Source of the DNA: Hyaloscypha bicolor E | Lineage: Eukaryota > Ascomycota > Leotiomycetes > Helotiales > Hyaloscyphaceae | Direction of reading: 5' to 3' | Assembly: GCF_002865645.1 (NCBI RefSeq) | Contig: NW_020194667.1 | Span: 2,131,762-2,195,761, forward strand | DNA length: 64,000 nt | Shown: in pieces, positions 45,697 through 57,500 of the stretch | Position numbering within the stretch: position 1 is the stretch's first letter | Layout: each line of letters starts with the position of its first letter | The notes under the pieces: generated by a model | Seen by the model: the letters and a program-made list of their open reading frames with translations, nothing else | Databases searched by the model: none | Told to the model about the DNA's origin: nothing | Program-made: the position numbers and the translations under genes

Positions 45697-48076
45697 GGTA
45701 GCACGCGAGAGTGCTGAAGCAAAAATAGCCAAGGAAATACTATAGAGTGCCTTACAAGTCGAGACGAAATGAAATGAAGATTTATTTAGCTGCGAGGAGG
45801 AAAGGATAAGAAAGCAACAAAGTCATTCCCACTCCGCACATCAGCTCCTGCGAGGCAGATTCCTCGCAATAAGTAGTCTGTCCCGTGGCAGTGCAACCAT
45901 CCATGTCACTGTAAGGCAGGTGACTTGCCAAGCCCCTTAGGCACCTACGGAACCTGAAGCGAGGTCGGATTCCATCCGCGGAATTTGAAGATATCAAGAC
46001 GTTCCTCTGAGGAATCTCGCGCCATTGAGTGTGAGTATCAAGTTTACGAGCTCAAACTTGGGGAAGGAGGATGCATTGGGGCCGACGGTTCAGTTCCGCA
46101 GATGGTGGCTCCAAGGAGGTCATGTGGCAGGTGGCCGCTCTGAAGCCAATTGATTTGAAGAACTACAATCCAACCGCCGATTGCTCGAAAAAGAAGATAT
46201 TGGACACGCTCAAGTAATAGTCGTGACTTGGATAGGGGTCTTTTCTTATATGAGACCCGCAACTAATCCAACCCCCACCCCCAAGCGCTTCGAGGATATC
46301 CAAATGGATTTTAATACTCTCGACCAAACGTGACAAGACCTAGCTTCATTGGAACAAAGAGTTTTTTTGTCGCAAATGACAGCAAAACAAGGGCACGCCT
46401 TACCTCGAACTAAAGTAACAATCTAACAATCAAGACCGTTGCATCTGGGGCCTTCTCCAGGGGAGTGTGCGATTCTCTTGTTTACCAAACGGATGGCCTG
46501 ACCAGTATGATAAGCTCTTTCAGCTTTTGATTCAGTTCTTGTGGTGTTACACAATGCCAAGGCAGAGTGTGCGAGGGCCACATGCAGGAGGACAGCATCT
46601 GTGCTGGCAAAAGTGATGACGTCCTCTTTTGTGAGAGCACAAAGTATGCGTGATTATCTGGGTTGAAAATAACGTGAAATAGCCCGTCTGTCGGCGGAAT
46701 GGGGATATCTTCAAGCTGTGCACCACTTTAGCAGGTAGGGGAGATGAATGCGGTGTTATGAGTTGACTGAGCAAGAAGTAGGAATTGCCGTCTTTGTCGA
46801 TAGGCAAGGTATAAAAGGGAATAAAAGACTTCCCCCCCCGCCGGCCCAAGCGTTGGACTCGGAGTTGAAATTTGTTGCGAAAATGGCGTTTTGGGGTGAT
46901 GTCAACTCCGAAGCTACCTTGTGTTGCTCCCATCTTTTAGAGTAATGAACAAGGGGAACTGTGTGTTTTGACGATGCTTTATATCCTGCACTAGGCTTTT
47001 TGCTTTTTGCACGAGAACATATTTCGAGGTGTTCCTTGAGGCTGACCCACTCCCGTCTCGGCACAAACTCGAATCCCTAGAAAGCAGGACATGTTACCAC
47101 AGTCTTTCCAACCATTTTCCATGTTTGGTCTGCAAGGGGTGTTCTGTCTACCCATTTTTGTTCTGTGAGCTGTCATCAGCAACCAATTCTGGCAAAGGAT
47201 TTCCTGACTCAAGTCTTCCCTGCTTTCATACAATCATCGCCGTCCTTGGATTGGTCACTTTCTCCCGCGCTGTTGTCCTGTTTTGTCTGGTACTGAGATC
47301 CTTGGCTACGTCTATGAATCAGCTCCTCAATGAGGCTAACACGCTCCGTTTACTGACCCAAGCAACTGTTGCTTACCTCTCCCGTCGTCACGGAGTACCC
47401 GGCTCAAAGCGGGAAAGGGGCTTCGGTTCACTATTGTTCCTTGCACGCGTAATCGCATTGCATGAGATGGCGTGAGGTTAGCCAACCAGCTTCAGGCGGG
47501 AATCCCGACTGGGGCATGCGAATTGTTGCGTTACACACGACCTAAGCCATTTTGGGCCAACAATGTTATCGCACTGATGTAATGAGAGACAACGGAGATA
47601 GTTGGATAAAGCCTTGAACGGGGGTTTCTGCAACCTCCGTCGGCGAACGGAGAACACCATTGCTTTTTCTCGGTCCCATTACTGGTCCTTCACGTTGCTT
47701 TTTCTTGTCCGGCATGTCCTATTTTGCCCATACTTGGCTTCATTATCCCAAATGCACGTATATTGAAGGGCAGGCTTCCTTGTTACTGACTTTAGGGAGA
47801 GCTGTTGTCAGCCTCTCATTGTTCTTGTGACATTTGCTTTCAAGGTGCGCCAAATCAATTCACAAACCATAACGAAAAAGCCATTCTTTCCGGTAAGAGA
47901 CAGTGCGGGTCTCTACTGTGCAGTCGTAGAGCAAAGTGCTTTTTGCACAGGCAAGCCTTTGTAACAATTCAAAAGTTTTATATAATAGAGTATCACCTTT
48001 CCGAAGTTGAAGCTGTCGGACAAGAAATCGATGCTCATTAAACTTCAACGAGACACACGGAGCAGCATAATCCACC
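45697..48076. other. 2.4-kb intergenic region, no gene recognised
   Basis: Several frames of 60-150 codons occur (for example plus 47029-47475) but none shows a domain, intron structure or family resemblance. Confidence 0.35.
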
Positions 48077-48709
48077 ATGGCGGAAGAAGGCTGTCAGAAT
48101 TTCTTTGCGGATCAACTGTCAAATAGTCAGCAGTACCAATACTGGGAACCATTTCATTGTGAAACCGATTACGACCTATTGTCATTGGGATATCAATCTC
48201 CCGTGCGTATAACTTCGAGCCAGCAGCGGATAGCCAAATTGACTAATGATAAACAGGCAGGCGCTCAATGTACTCAAATTTCTTCTCCATTAACAAGCAG
48301 TACCGCCGAGATGAGCACTACAGCATGGTACCCGCCCGGCTCCGAATATTCGCCAAGAAGTCAAGACAGGAGTCGTACTCCCAGCCTAGATTTTGAACCA
48401 AACTTCCAAACCCTCAAGCTCGGCCATATCAGTTCAACCAAGGACACGGAGAAGAGACGCCAACAAAACCGCAACTCTCAAATCGCCCATCGACAACGCA
48501 ATAAAAAACTGATCGAGGATCTACGACAAGAACTTACAGACTATTCTGTGTACAGTCAGGATATGTATCATACCCTGCAGTCTTTGAGGGAGACGACGAA
48601 AGCTCTAGTTTCGACAATCGACCAGGCCCTCAGTATGCATCCACCAAAGCGGAACGACCTCACTACCAAAGAGCAAAAGAGTAGTGGTAACTCTGGAATG
48701 TCAATGTAG
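48077..48709 (+). CDS. small bZIP-type transcription factor
   Basis: 210 residues, single exon. Residues about 130-155 (KRRQQNRNSQIAHRQRNKKL) form an AP-1-like basic region in which the usual N-x2-A-Q-x2-F-R reads N-x2-S-Q-x2-H-R. A short leucine/aliphatic coil follows (IEDLRQELTDYSVYSQDMYHTLQSL). The N-terminal 120 residues are Ser/Gln-rich and unstructured. Small orphan bZIPs of this kind are frequent in filamentous ascomycetes; target genes unknown. The His in the basic region is unusual and could change DNA preference. Confidence 0.7.
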   Translation: MAEEGCQNFFADQLSNSQQYQYWEPFHCETDYDLLSLGYQSPVRITSSQQRIAKLTNDKQAGAQCTQISSPLTSSTAEMSTTAWYPPGSEYSPRSQDRSRTPSLDFEPNFQTLKLGHISSTKDTEKRRQQNRNSQIAHRQRNKKLIEDLRQELTDYSVYSQDMYHTLQSLRETTKALVSTIDQALSMHPPKRNDLTTKEQKSSGNSGMSM

Positions 48710-49061
48710 GGCCGAGATGGTTATCATCTGGATGAGACCCTGGAAGGTCTCAGCAGTTTTTGGGTGTAGGTTCAGCTTTACAAACGGCGTGGTTTCCATA
48801 ATATGCATGTCTGTGGTGGAGAAGCATGGTACTTAATTCAGTCCTTTCGAGGAGGACTATTAGCATAGCAATCAAAGCTCGTGGCGTTACGAATCGTTTC
48901 ATGGAATGATGGAAACTACCCCCAAGGAACGAGGGGACTTGGAGAATAAAGAATGGTTTAAGGGGTTTCTTAGTCGAAGTCTCTTAAATTAATGCTCTTA
49001 CAGATATTATAATTTAACTAAATGCTACGGATTTTTGAGGTCTTTTATAAAAAAAACCGAG
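48710..49061. other. intergenic, 3' side of bZIP gene
   Basis: No gene; AT content rises towards the transposon boundary at 49062. Confidence 0.4.
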
Positions 49062-50306
49062 TACAGTCGGTCCGATCCAAAAGCGACAAAAAAAAACCCC
49101 CCCCCCACCACAACACTAATTGATATAAATCGTATTAATTAAAACTATACTATATACTCTAGGAATTAATTCTATGTTCTCAAAATTATAATATCTTTAT
49201 TATTAAGGAAGTTATAATGCACGTGATTAAGCGAGCAAATATATTCGCGTTTTGTATGATCGTTTTTTTACTTTGGTTGTCACGTAACTGCCCCCCTAAG
49301 TTGACCGTTCTTCCATAATTATATTAATATCTCAACAACCACAAACCCAATCAAGTGCCCTTTTTGAATACTTCCAATGGCTACCTCTGTAAGCCTTCAG
49401 AAGCGCAAGCGAGCTGATTCAACTCTTGATTCAATCACAGTTCTTACCCTAGCTAAAGAAGCTGTAATCCAAGCGACTATTAACGAACGGCATGGGAATC
49501 CCTCTAATATAGAGGATAATTCTTATAACTCAGATATTAAACCAAATAATAAAGTGGAGCTTAAAGATTCGATACTCTTTTGGGTTCAGCAGAAGCTTTT
49601 TATTAGTGGTAATGAGACGATTATTTTGGAGAAGCCTATAGTTATATAGCGAGATCAGAGACTTGTGGAATAAACTAGTAAGTTTCTTACATTCCGCTAA
49701 ATGGATGTATATCGGAAGGGATTATATATTAAACAAGCTGCTTGGTATATACGGAAGCAAAAATGCCATAGAATAATATCTAAAAAGGTAATAAACGAAT
49801 GGGATAATATATAAAAGTAAGAGAAAGAAGATAGCTAAATAATAAGTAAGGTTTATGGATTTAGTTCGGCCAAAAGTTAGCTTGAAACTTATATAATTAG
49901 GGCCCTATCATATATATAATATATATAGTACCAGAAAAAGCTATATTTAGTATTTAGGAAGGTTTACTTAAGCTTATAGGGCTTAATTATTATTATTGTA
50001 TTAATAATAAGGCTAGTGAGATGCCGCGATCTCCCCCTGAAATACGGGCTCACGTGACCTTAGCAAGCAAATATATTCGCGTTTTGTATAGGGGAAAATC
50101 AAAAAAGTAAAAAGGGTCCGTATACTTTAAGCCTCAATTATTAATGAACCACAAATTGTATCAAAAATCTGATTAATAGGTATTTTTCGCTTGGTTCGAT
50201 TCTATAATCGTATTACTTAATATAAATTAATTAGGGTTGTGGTTAAAAAGTTATTATGGGCATAAAAGAGCGACCGTTTTGTCGCTTTTGGATCGGACCG
50301 ACTATA
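49062..50306 (+). mobile_element. decayed DNA transposon with AGTCGGTCCGATCC ends
   Basis: Left end CAGTCGGTCCGATCCAAAAG from 49064 and its inverted copy ending at 50304 match over about 27 bp, apart from the outermost base (G to A on the right). Flanking TA is found at 49062-49063 and 50305-50306. Internal subterminal sequence is also roughly inverted. One short open frame (49377-49649, KRKRADSTLDSITVLTLAKE) precedes a run of stops. TA target and size suggest a Tc1/mariner/pogo-type non-autonomous or degraded copy. Confidence 0.7.
49377..49649 (+). pseudogene. 90-codon remnant frame in the decayed transposon
   Basis: Starts MATSVSLQKRKRADSTLDS and ends at a TAG; downstream sequence continues the same style of translation through several stops. 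No domain recognised. Probably the N-terminus of the element's own protein. Confidence 0.4.
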
Positions 50307-51332
50307 GTAACTTTATTTACTTCTTTCTAGAATTATTAAAATTGGATTTTATTAAAATAGTTTTAATAATAGTTTATTTAAATCTCGAATTTATATTAGT
50401 ATAAATAACTTATTATCTCATTACTTAATAAAATTAAATAATTAGAACTTTATTTAAAAAGATATTATAAATAAACGAATTTAAATTTTATTTATATATA
50501 GTATTATTATAATTTATATATTTAATATTTAATTAAAAAGCTAATTACTTGAAATAACTTATAAATATATATATTTAATTATTTTATTTTAAATCTAGTT
50601 TATTTATAAAGTCAATTTTATAAAAAGCTAATAATATTAAATATATATATAAATTACTTATTTTTTCTTTAATAATTCTTAATAAAATTTATATTAGAAC
50701 TTATAATTATAAGTAATTATTTTTATAAATCAAGGCTTAATAAAAGAATAAGGTAATTAAATAATAATAATATATAATATAAGTATTTATAATAAGTAAT
50801 TTATTTAATAAAAAGTATATTTCTTATTGAAATTATAAATAAATAATAGAAAAGTCTTATAATTATTTTTAATATTAAATTATTATAAATTATAAAAATA
50901 ATATAATTAAATTTTAAAATATATAAATAATTTAGACTTTCTTAGTCTTTAATAATATAAAACGCAAAAATATTTTAAGAAAATTATATATATTTAAATA
51001 AATAATATATTAAACTTAAACTTATAAAAGCTTAAATATTAAGAGTTATTATTAAAGGAAATATAAAGTATTAAAAGTCTATAAATCTAATTACGTGCGG
51101 CCTCGAATAATATATAATACGTGATTTTTTAATTATATAAAATGCAAAAGTTTTATATAAGTTTATATAAAAATAGTATTTTATAACTCTCGCAATACTA
51201 AAGATATTAAAAATCGGCGACCGGGGAATTATTTACTACAAGATATATAATAATTCTAATTAATACAATTTATATTAATTAGTATTATAGTAGACTTCCT
51301 TTTATTTTATTATTTTTAGATCGGACCGACTA
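50307..51332. repeat. very AT-rich, RIP-like block with a third copy of the transposon end
   Basis: Almost pure A/T with no open frame. It ends at 51319-51332 with GATCGGACCGACTA, the same terminal sequence and orientation as the right end at 50304. This suggests a second, related element whose left end is lost or is shared with 49064. Confidence 0.6.
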
Positions 51333-51896
51333 AGCCCTATTCGCATCCCCCAGATTCTCGCTAGGGAGCCAAGAATTTCGTCTATCGGCTTTATCTTCCC
51401 GGGGTGGCTGGCCAATGAAGGCGGGGGGCCGGGGCGCGGTAACCGGCTCTAATATTTTCCCAAACCCCAGAAAGGGGTGCTTGGGTACTTTCTGTCTAGG
51501 TGGGACATCGCCGTGGTACCGGATTTCCTTCCCACGTCTCCACAACAGGTATAATCTTACAATCAAATCGGACCAAAACTTACAAAGCCCTCAGCATATT
51601 ATGCTGTCATTGTGTCCTGGAATGTTTCCACAGGGCGCCTCAACAGTCTCCTCAATTCTTCGGAAAGGTGATGAAACTTTCTCGGTTGCATTCTACCGCA
51701 CGAAGGCTCGGCAGTTGTTGCAGTTGGTGGATGCATTTACCCCAGGTTCTGTATCCTCCAAATTACTTCGTAAGCCGCAGCGGTATGGAAATTAGCAAGC
51801 GTCAGGAAAGCAAATATATAAAGTCCATTAAGGCGCCTTCTGCCGATTGCCATTAGTATCAGCAGGTTTGAGAGCATTTCGGAATATCACTTCAAA
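51333..51896. other. upstream region of sugar transporter
   Basis: Normal base composition returns sharply at 51333. No gene supported; presumably the transporter promoter. Confidence 0.4.
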
Positions 51897-53619
51897 ATGG
51901 AAGGTATGTACGAATCCAGAAAAGTTCGCCTCACAACTTTTTGGGAGGAGAGAAGAGTCATCTTCATCTGCTTCCTCATCGGGTTTGCTCAGTTTCAGTA
52001 TGGGTACGATTCTGCGGCAGTGTCTGGCTTTCAGAGTATGGCTGGCTTTCTTCGCATATTTGGATATCCCGATGTAGGTTGGTATCGTGAAAGAACTTTC
52101 CCTCTTTTCACGCCCCTTTTCATTTGCAATATGAAATTTATTACAACTATTTCTTGACAACAGTTTCTGCCCCTTTGCTGATATGATTTTACAGCCAACG
52201 AGCCAAATCGGTTACCAGATTACAACCAAAGTTCAGCGACTCATTCAAAGTCTGATGAATTTAGGTGGGTTGACTGCTGCCCTCGGATGTTACGCCTTGG
52301 GCCCTCGGGCCAGCCGCCGAGTTGGATTATGGATTGCTTGTGCGATTGGAATTATTGCTATCTCCATTCAAATCGGTCCCACAACTATCGGCGCTCTCTA
52401 CGCTGGAAGATTCTTACTTGGAATTTCTAATGGATTCTTCCTCACCTTTTCGGTCACATATATGAGCGAAATCGCACCCGCACATCTCCGTGGGTCTGTC
52501 GTTGGCTTAGTTACTTTCCACACAACTCTCGGAGCACTCATCGGCATTCTCATTGAGAACTATACCTCAGAGGAACTCGAGCGAAAGTCCTACCAGATCC
52601 CACTGGCGGTGATGTATCCTATTCCGGTGTTGATGTCTCTCCTTCTACTCGCCCTACCTGACACCCCTCGATATTACATATCTCGTGGACAACATAACGC
52701 TGCAATTTCCTCAATCCAGAAAACGCGAGGCATTAGTGACATGAATCGCATTCTTGCGGAAATCGCGGATATACAGAATGCTTGGGACACGGAGGTGGAG
52801 CTACACAAAGAAGCACGACTCATGGACATGTTCACGGGGCCAGATCTTCGCCGAACGATGATCACCTTTGGATGTTCCATTGGCCAAACAGCGACAGGCG
52901 TCCCCTTCTTAGCAGGCTATTCCGTCTACTTTTATGTCCAGGCCAAGATTGGGAGTCCCTTTGTATGGGTTATGGTTGGACTCGCCATTGCTCTCACCGG
53001 AAACCTAGGAGCATTCCCTGCGATGAGATTCTTCGGTCGTCGGCCTCTACTTCTCGTCTGCTCCGTCATATCTGCACTAACGATGTTTGGCATGGGGGTT
53101 GCCCACGACGAGGGAACATCGTTCGCACCAAAAACGGGCAAAGTCCTCGTCGCACTTAGCATCGCCTTCACTTGGGTTTATGGATTCGGCCAAGGCCCGG
53201 TGTTATGGGCTATAACTTCGGAGACACCATCTCAACGGCTTCGATCCCAGACTGTTGGCATTGCAAACGGACTCAACTTCGTCTTTGGGTGGCTTTGTTC
53301 ATTCTGCACACCGTATTTCCTCAACCCAACAGCCCTAAATTGGGGGGCCAAGTACGGTTACATCTGGGGCGGCAGCAACTTAGTTCTCGCAATCTGGATT
53401 TTTTTCTTCATCCCGGAGACAAAGGGCAGAAGTTTGGAACAACTGGATGAGCTCTTCGAAAAGAGGGTACCGACCTGGAAGTTCCCTAGTTACGAGACAA
53501 GACACCACATAGTAGATGCAGACAATGTCTTCGAGAACCGGACTGTGGGAGGAACCCCATATCACACCGAAAATGGAAATGAAAAATCTGCCCACGCTTC
53601 AACCTCAGAATACGTATAG
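51897..53619 (+). CDS. MFS sugar transporter
   Basis: Exons 51897-52073 and 52195-53619 join to 533 residues. TM1 is IFICFLIGFAQFQYGYDSAA. Sugar-porter motifs: GRFLLGISNGFFLTFSVTYM with SEIAPAHLRG, LPDTPRYY, FFGRRPLLLV and the final FIPETKGRSLEQLDELF. Twelve membrane segments are discernible. It is a plasma-membrane proton symporter or facilitator for a hexose, disaccharide or related polyol. The substrate cannot be read from sequence. The intron is long for this window (121 nt) and interrupts the first extracellular loop. AT-rich decayed transposons end 565 bp upstream. Confidence 0.9.
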
Positions 53620-54542
53620 TCAAAACTTATCTTCGCAGCCAACTTGATTCGACTAGCTCCAGGACATTCGGGGAAGCAGAAGCGAATGTAGGATGGCCGA
53701 CTTGACTCAGGATTATGTTTTGGGGACTTTGCAGTCTTTGCAGCAGGCTTTTCAATTTATATCAATCATGCTACAGAAACTCCAAGAGAACTGCCTCTGT
53801 ACAACCGCAATATAGTCCGAGGTATGGGGTGCCTTTTAGTCACCTCAAATTGAACTTTTGATTTTAGAAAAGTAGTCTATAACAACATTGACCAAATCCA
53901 AACTAACTGCGGCTCGTCCCATTGACATTATTTCTGCTCATCCCTCAACCTCAGTTGCCTTTTTATTCAAGGCATACTCTTGACTAAGTCAACTGGATCA
54001 ATGCGACCGACAATCAAAGACTCTTGACTGTGAATGAGTACGGAGGCAAGTCTCCAGTGGCCACTCCAAATGCACGGAGATCGCGATATAAAGTATTGGG
54101 AATACAAGGCATGAAAAGATATATGCGGCCTTAAAAGAGACTAATATATCTCTTAGGCCTGGCGTGGGCGGTACTCTAGAATTCGAATCAAGCAATATTG
54201 GCATTGAGAGATTTACCATACTGAGAAATGAAAAGTCTTTGGGAGAATCGAGGGTATATATTTATAAATTCCCTCATACAGGAATGCTAAAGCGTTTAAG
54301 TAAGAGCCTCTTGCCCCTTTAGATATGGTTCAAGAAATCAATCAACATTCAGACCCCTATTTTATGGCCCAGTGCGCCCTAGCATCTTTACAGTGAATAT
54401 AGTTCAATCCAGCTGCCTGATAGCAAAATAATTTCCCCCAAACCTGTTTGTATTAAGAATATGTTCTGAGCAATTGAAGCATCCCCACAACCACTTCTGG
54501 CATAAGTTATATTCATCGCGGGAATCCACTTCATGTATTATC
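53620..54542. other. intergenic between convergent genes
   Basis: No gene recognised; 3' regions of the transporter and of the NO VEIN-like gene. Confidence 0.4.
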
Positions 54543-57500
54543 TCAAGATCGGATTCTTTGCTCAGGCGCGGCTCTCACGGTCCAATTCGCAGCAAATAAT
54601 AATGCACCCCTCTGCCGATGTGCCTCTGGATCGACATAAATCTTCAAGTTCATACTGTCCTTACCAAGATCATATACTCTGCAAATCAGATAAATCTGGG
54701 GAGAAGTATGTCCTGGCCGGAGCGCCTTTTCTTGCATCTGTAATCATTAGCTCATTCCAAGTCTAGAAAATGCCAAACGTACCATATTGTACTGATTGTA
54801 ACTCATGAAAAAGCGATCTGCGCAGTTTCCTGTAGTTGTTTTAATTTCAATGAAGTATTCTGGTTCGGATTCATTCCAAATGATATCCAGGTAGCCAAGC
54901 CGGATAAGCAGTCTGGTCAAGTGGCTATTGGTGTCCGTGTAGACGATGTCGGATGTCTCGTGCTCATCCCACGAGGCCATACCACGGTAATTGGGGTGGA
55001 CTGTCACTAGTTGGCGGATTGTACTTCTCCAATTCCCTACGCCGAAAAGTGGCTCGAGGGTATTCAGAAGTATTTCATACACCTACAAAGTTTCATGTCA
55101 AAGCTGTTGGGATGATCTTTTGGGTGGAATACTAACAAATAGCTCCCCAGCAGCCCCAATCTTATTGTCATGTCTCATTTGATCTAATACTCTAACACCA
55201 AATGCAGCTTGGTGGTCGTATCCAAGAAGATATTGTCCATTGCCAGGCGCTGTTGGGAAAGTACTTTGTGGTAAGCTCGTCTGTCTTGCGAGGCGGATGA
55301 CATGGCTAAGAAGCTGCGTGTATGCGTCGACGTTACCAAATATTCCTTGAATGGGTATATTGGGGATATTGTCGGGCTCTGGCTCGAAGAATTGCTGTGG
55401 AGATGAGATGTTCGATGGCGGAGTAGAACCGCCTTCGGGTATCGCGACACCTATTCGACTCACTTGGGACGCGCCAAAGAACTCGCCGGCAACGACTCTA
55501 GACGTTCCCTCCCGAATTGCTACTACTTCTTCCTCTTCTTCCTCTCCATCTGAATAGTAGACTAAACTTCGAGGAAATGCCTCAATGCCTGGGACATGTC
55601 CAATGCCGACGGTTTCCAAGAGGTCATTTATGATGGAGATGCTGTTATTCAAAACGAAGCTAATATGCTCTCTGCAAGATGTGGGTATTTCGATGGCTGT
55701 TGCCAGAGCCTCCGGAAGATGTATCTGATAGCAGAGTTCTCTGTTAGATCGTAGAGTTGGAACAAAGATCTGCCAACCATTTTCCTGATTTCGAATATGC
55801 ACATGACCAGTATTTCCGTGTATGGGTCCAGTTGTAGCTCCATTGGTATGGTGTAGGGTGTGCGTTGTTGAAATCATGTCTGTTTTCAGGATTGAAGAAG
55901 CTAGAAGCCGGTCATATAACGACCTGGAGGCCTTTGGAGTTCGATGGGAGACAGCAATGCTTTACATTTGTTAGTGTAATTTAATGAACTTACAACTTTT
56001 AATCTTACCGCAAGATCTCGTATGCCCTGTCTGTGAATTTTCGTGTCAATCTCTCATCAGCCGTGCCATTTTCATCACATGAAGTTTGTGTTGTGCACAG
56101 TCGTGACAAATACTTGCTTTGCAGCCCCAAACCCCCTAAAAACGGTGCCAATTCGTGGACTTCTTCCAGAGAAAATTCCAGAAGATCAACATGGTCCTGG
56201 AAGATAGCTGAAAGTTTTGTGTTATCAATGATAGCGAAGGTTTCCTGAAGGTTCCCTAGAGTTATACTACCATGTGAGACGTGTCTTCTGATTGGTAGGA
56301 CATTGCAGGTCGCAAGAGGCTCTAGATCTTGTTGTTCAGGATCTTTTCTGTTAATTGCTTTGATCATTTTCTTGATGCTCTCCACTGAGGACCGGATTTC
56401 TCCCAAAGACCTAAGTGCTTCCACGAGTGTTTGTAATGTAGCCGGAGAGATTCTCAAAAATGTAAGAAAGAAGTCTGTAAGACCTTCAGGATAGTCGGCA
56501 CCAATGACTGCCCTGCCTTCAACTGGCACTGGGCTGCTCCAGAGACACAGCGATGGCGGATACCACTGGTTTATAGAAGGAACATAGATCAGTCCTTCAT
56601 CCTCGAAGGCATTGCTATTTCGTCGTTAGAAACTATTCCGAGTTACAGGAGCGATTTTACTCACCGTATAGAATCCCATTCTCCATCACTCAATGGGCTT
56701 TCTAGAAATAGCCTGTAGAGCCTCTGAGCTCTATCACCTACATTCCATACAGGATTCGGGTTTGTTTTGAGCTTCGATAGAGTGCGTTTGTAATCATTCC
56801 AGTCTGCATTTTGGATTTGTAGAATTTCTCCATGGAAGAGGCGAGCTATTTTTCGGTTGGTTCGGTAATCTGAGAGAGAATGTAAGGGCGTTTTATCTAG
56901 TACATCTTGAGGACCTTCCCAAACGCAATTGTCTATATCAATCCATCTGGGACCAGAAGATCTTGGTTGGAAACAAGATGGATCGAGTATCAGATTTTCT
57001 CGATGAAATGCTTCCCTATAAGTTATGAGTTTTGGCTATATCTGAACTCGGACACCTGACTTACACGATAATTTGCCTGTTCCTTTCACTGTAGTGATCT
57101 GAGATTGATGAATATGTGTTTAAAATATGAATCCGGGCCCAGTTCCAAACATTTTGTAGCCGACTCTCGTGCTGGCGTAGAATTTCCAAGTAAAAGGTAA
57201 TATTTGCCTCGAACTGTACTCCAAATCTCGCAAGGAAAGCCCAGTCCTCAGGCGAATCCGTATAGCCAAGAAGAGTATCGCGGTCCAGAAACGGGAATCG
57301 TGATACTATTCCAAGGCTTGCAGACTCATTCATCAGGCCTTCCGTTGGAAAGTAAGTGAACTTAAGTTGCGTGGGCGAAACACCCCAACATTGGACGTTT
57401 GCTGTTTTAATCTCCTCTTTTATTGAGTCCGTCATTTCCGGTCTATAAGTTGCCCAGTGCGTCTTCAAAGTTCCAACAATTTTATTTGGCCTATGTTGAA

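Noticed and set aside
47029..47475. 148-codon open frame with a hydrophobic middle
   Set aside because: No signal peptide, domain or family resemblance, and codon composition looks random; treated as chance.
51330..51566. Minus-strand frame at the edge of the AT-rich block
   Set aside because: Likely a by-product of the GC jump after the transposon; no similarity to known proteins.
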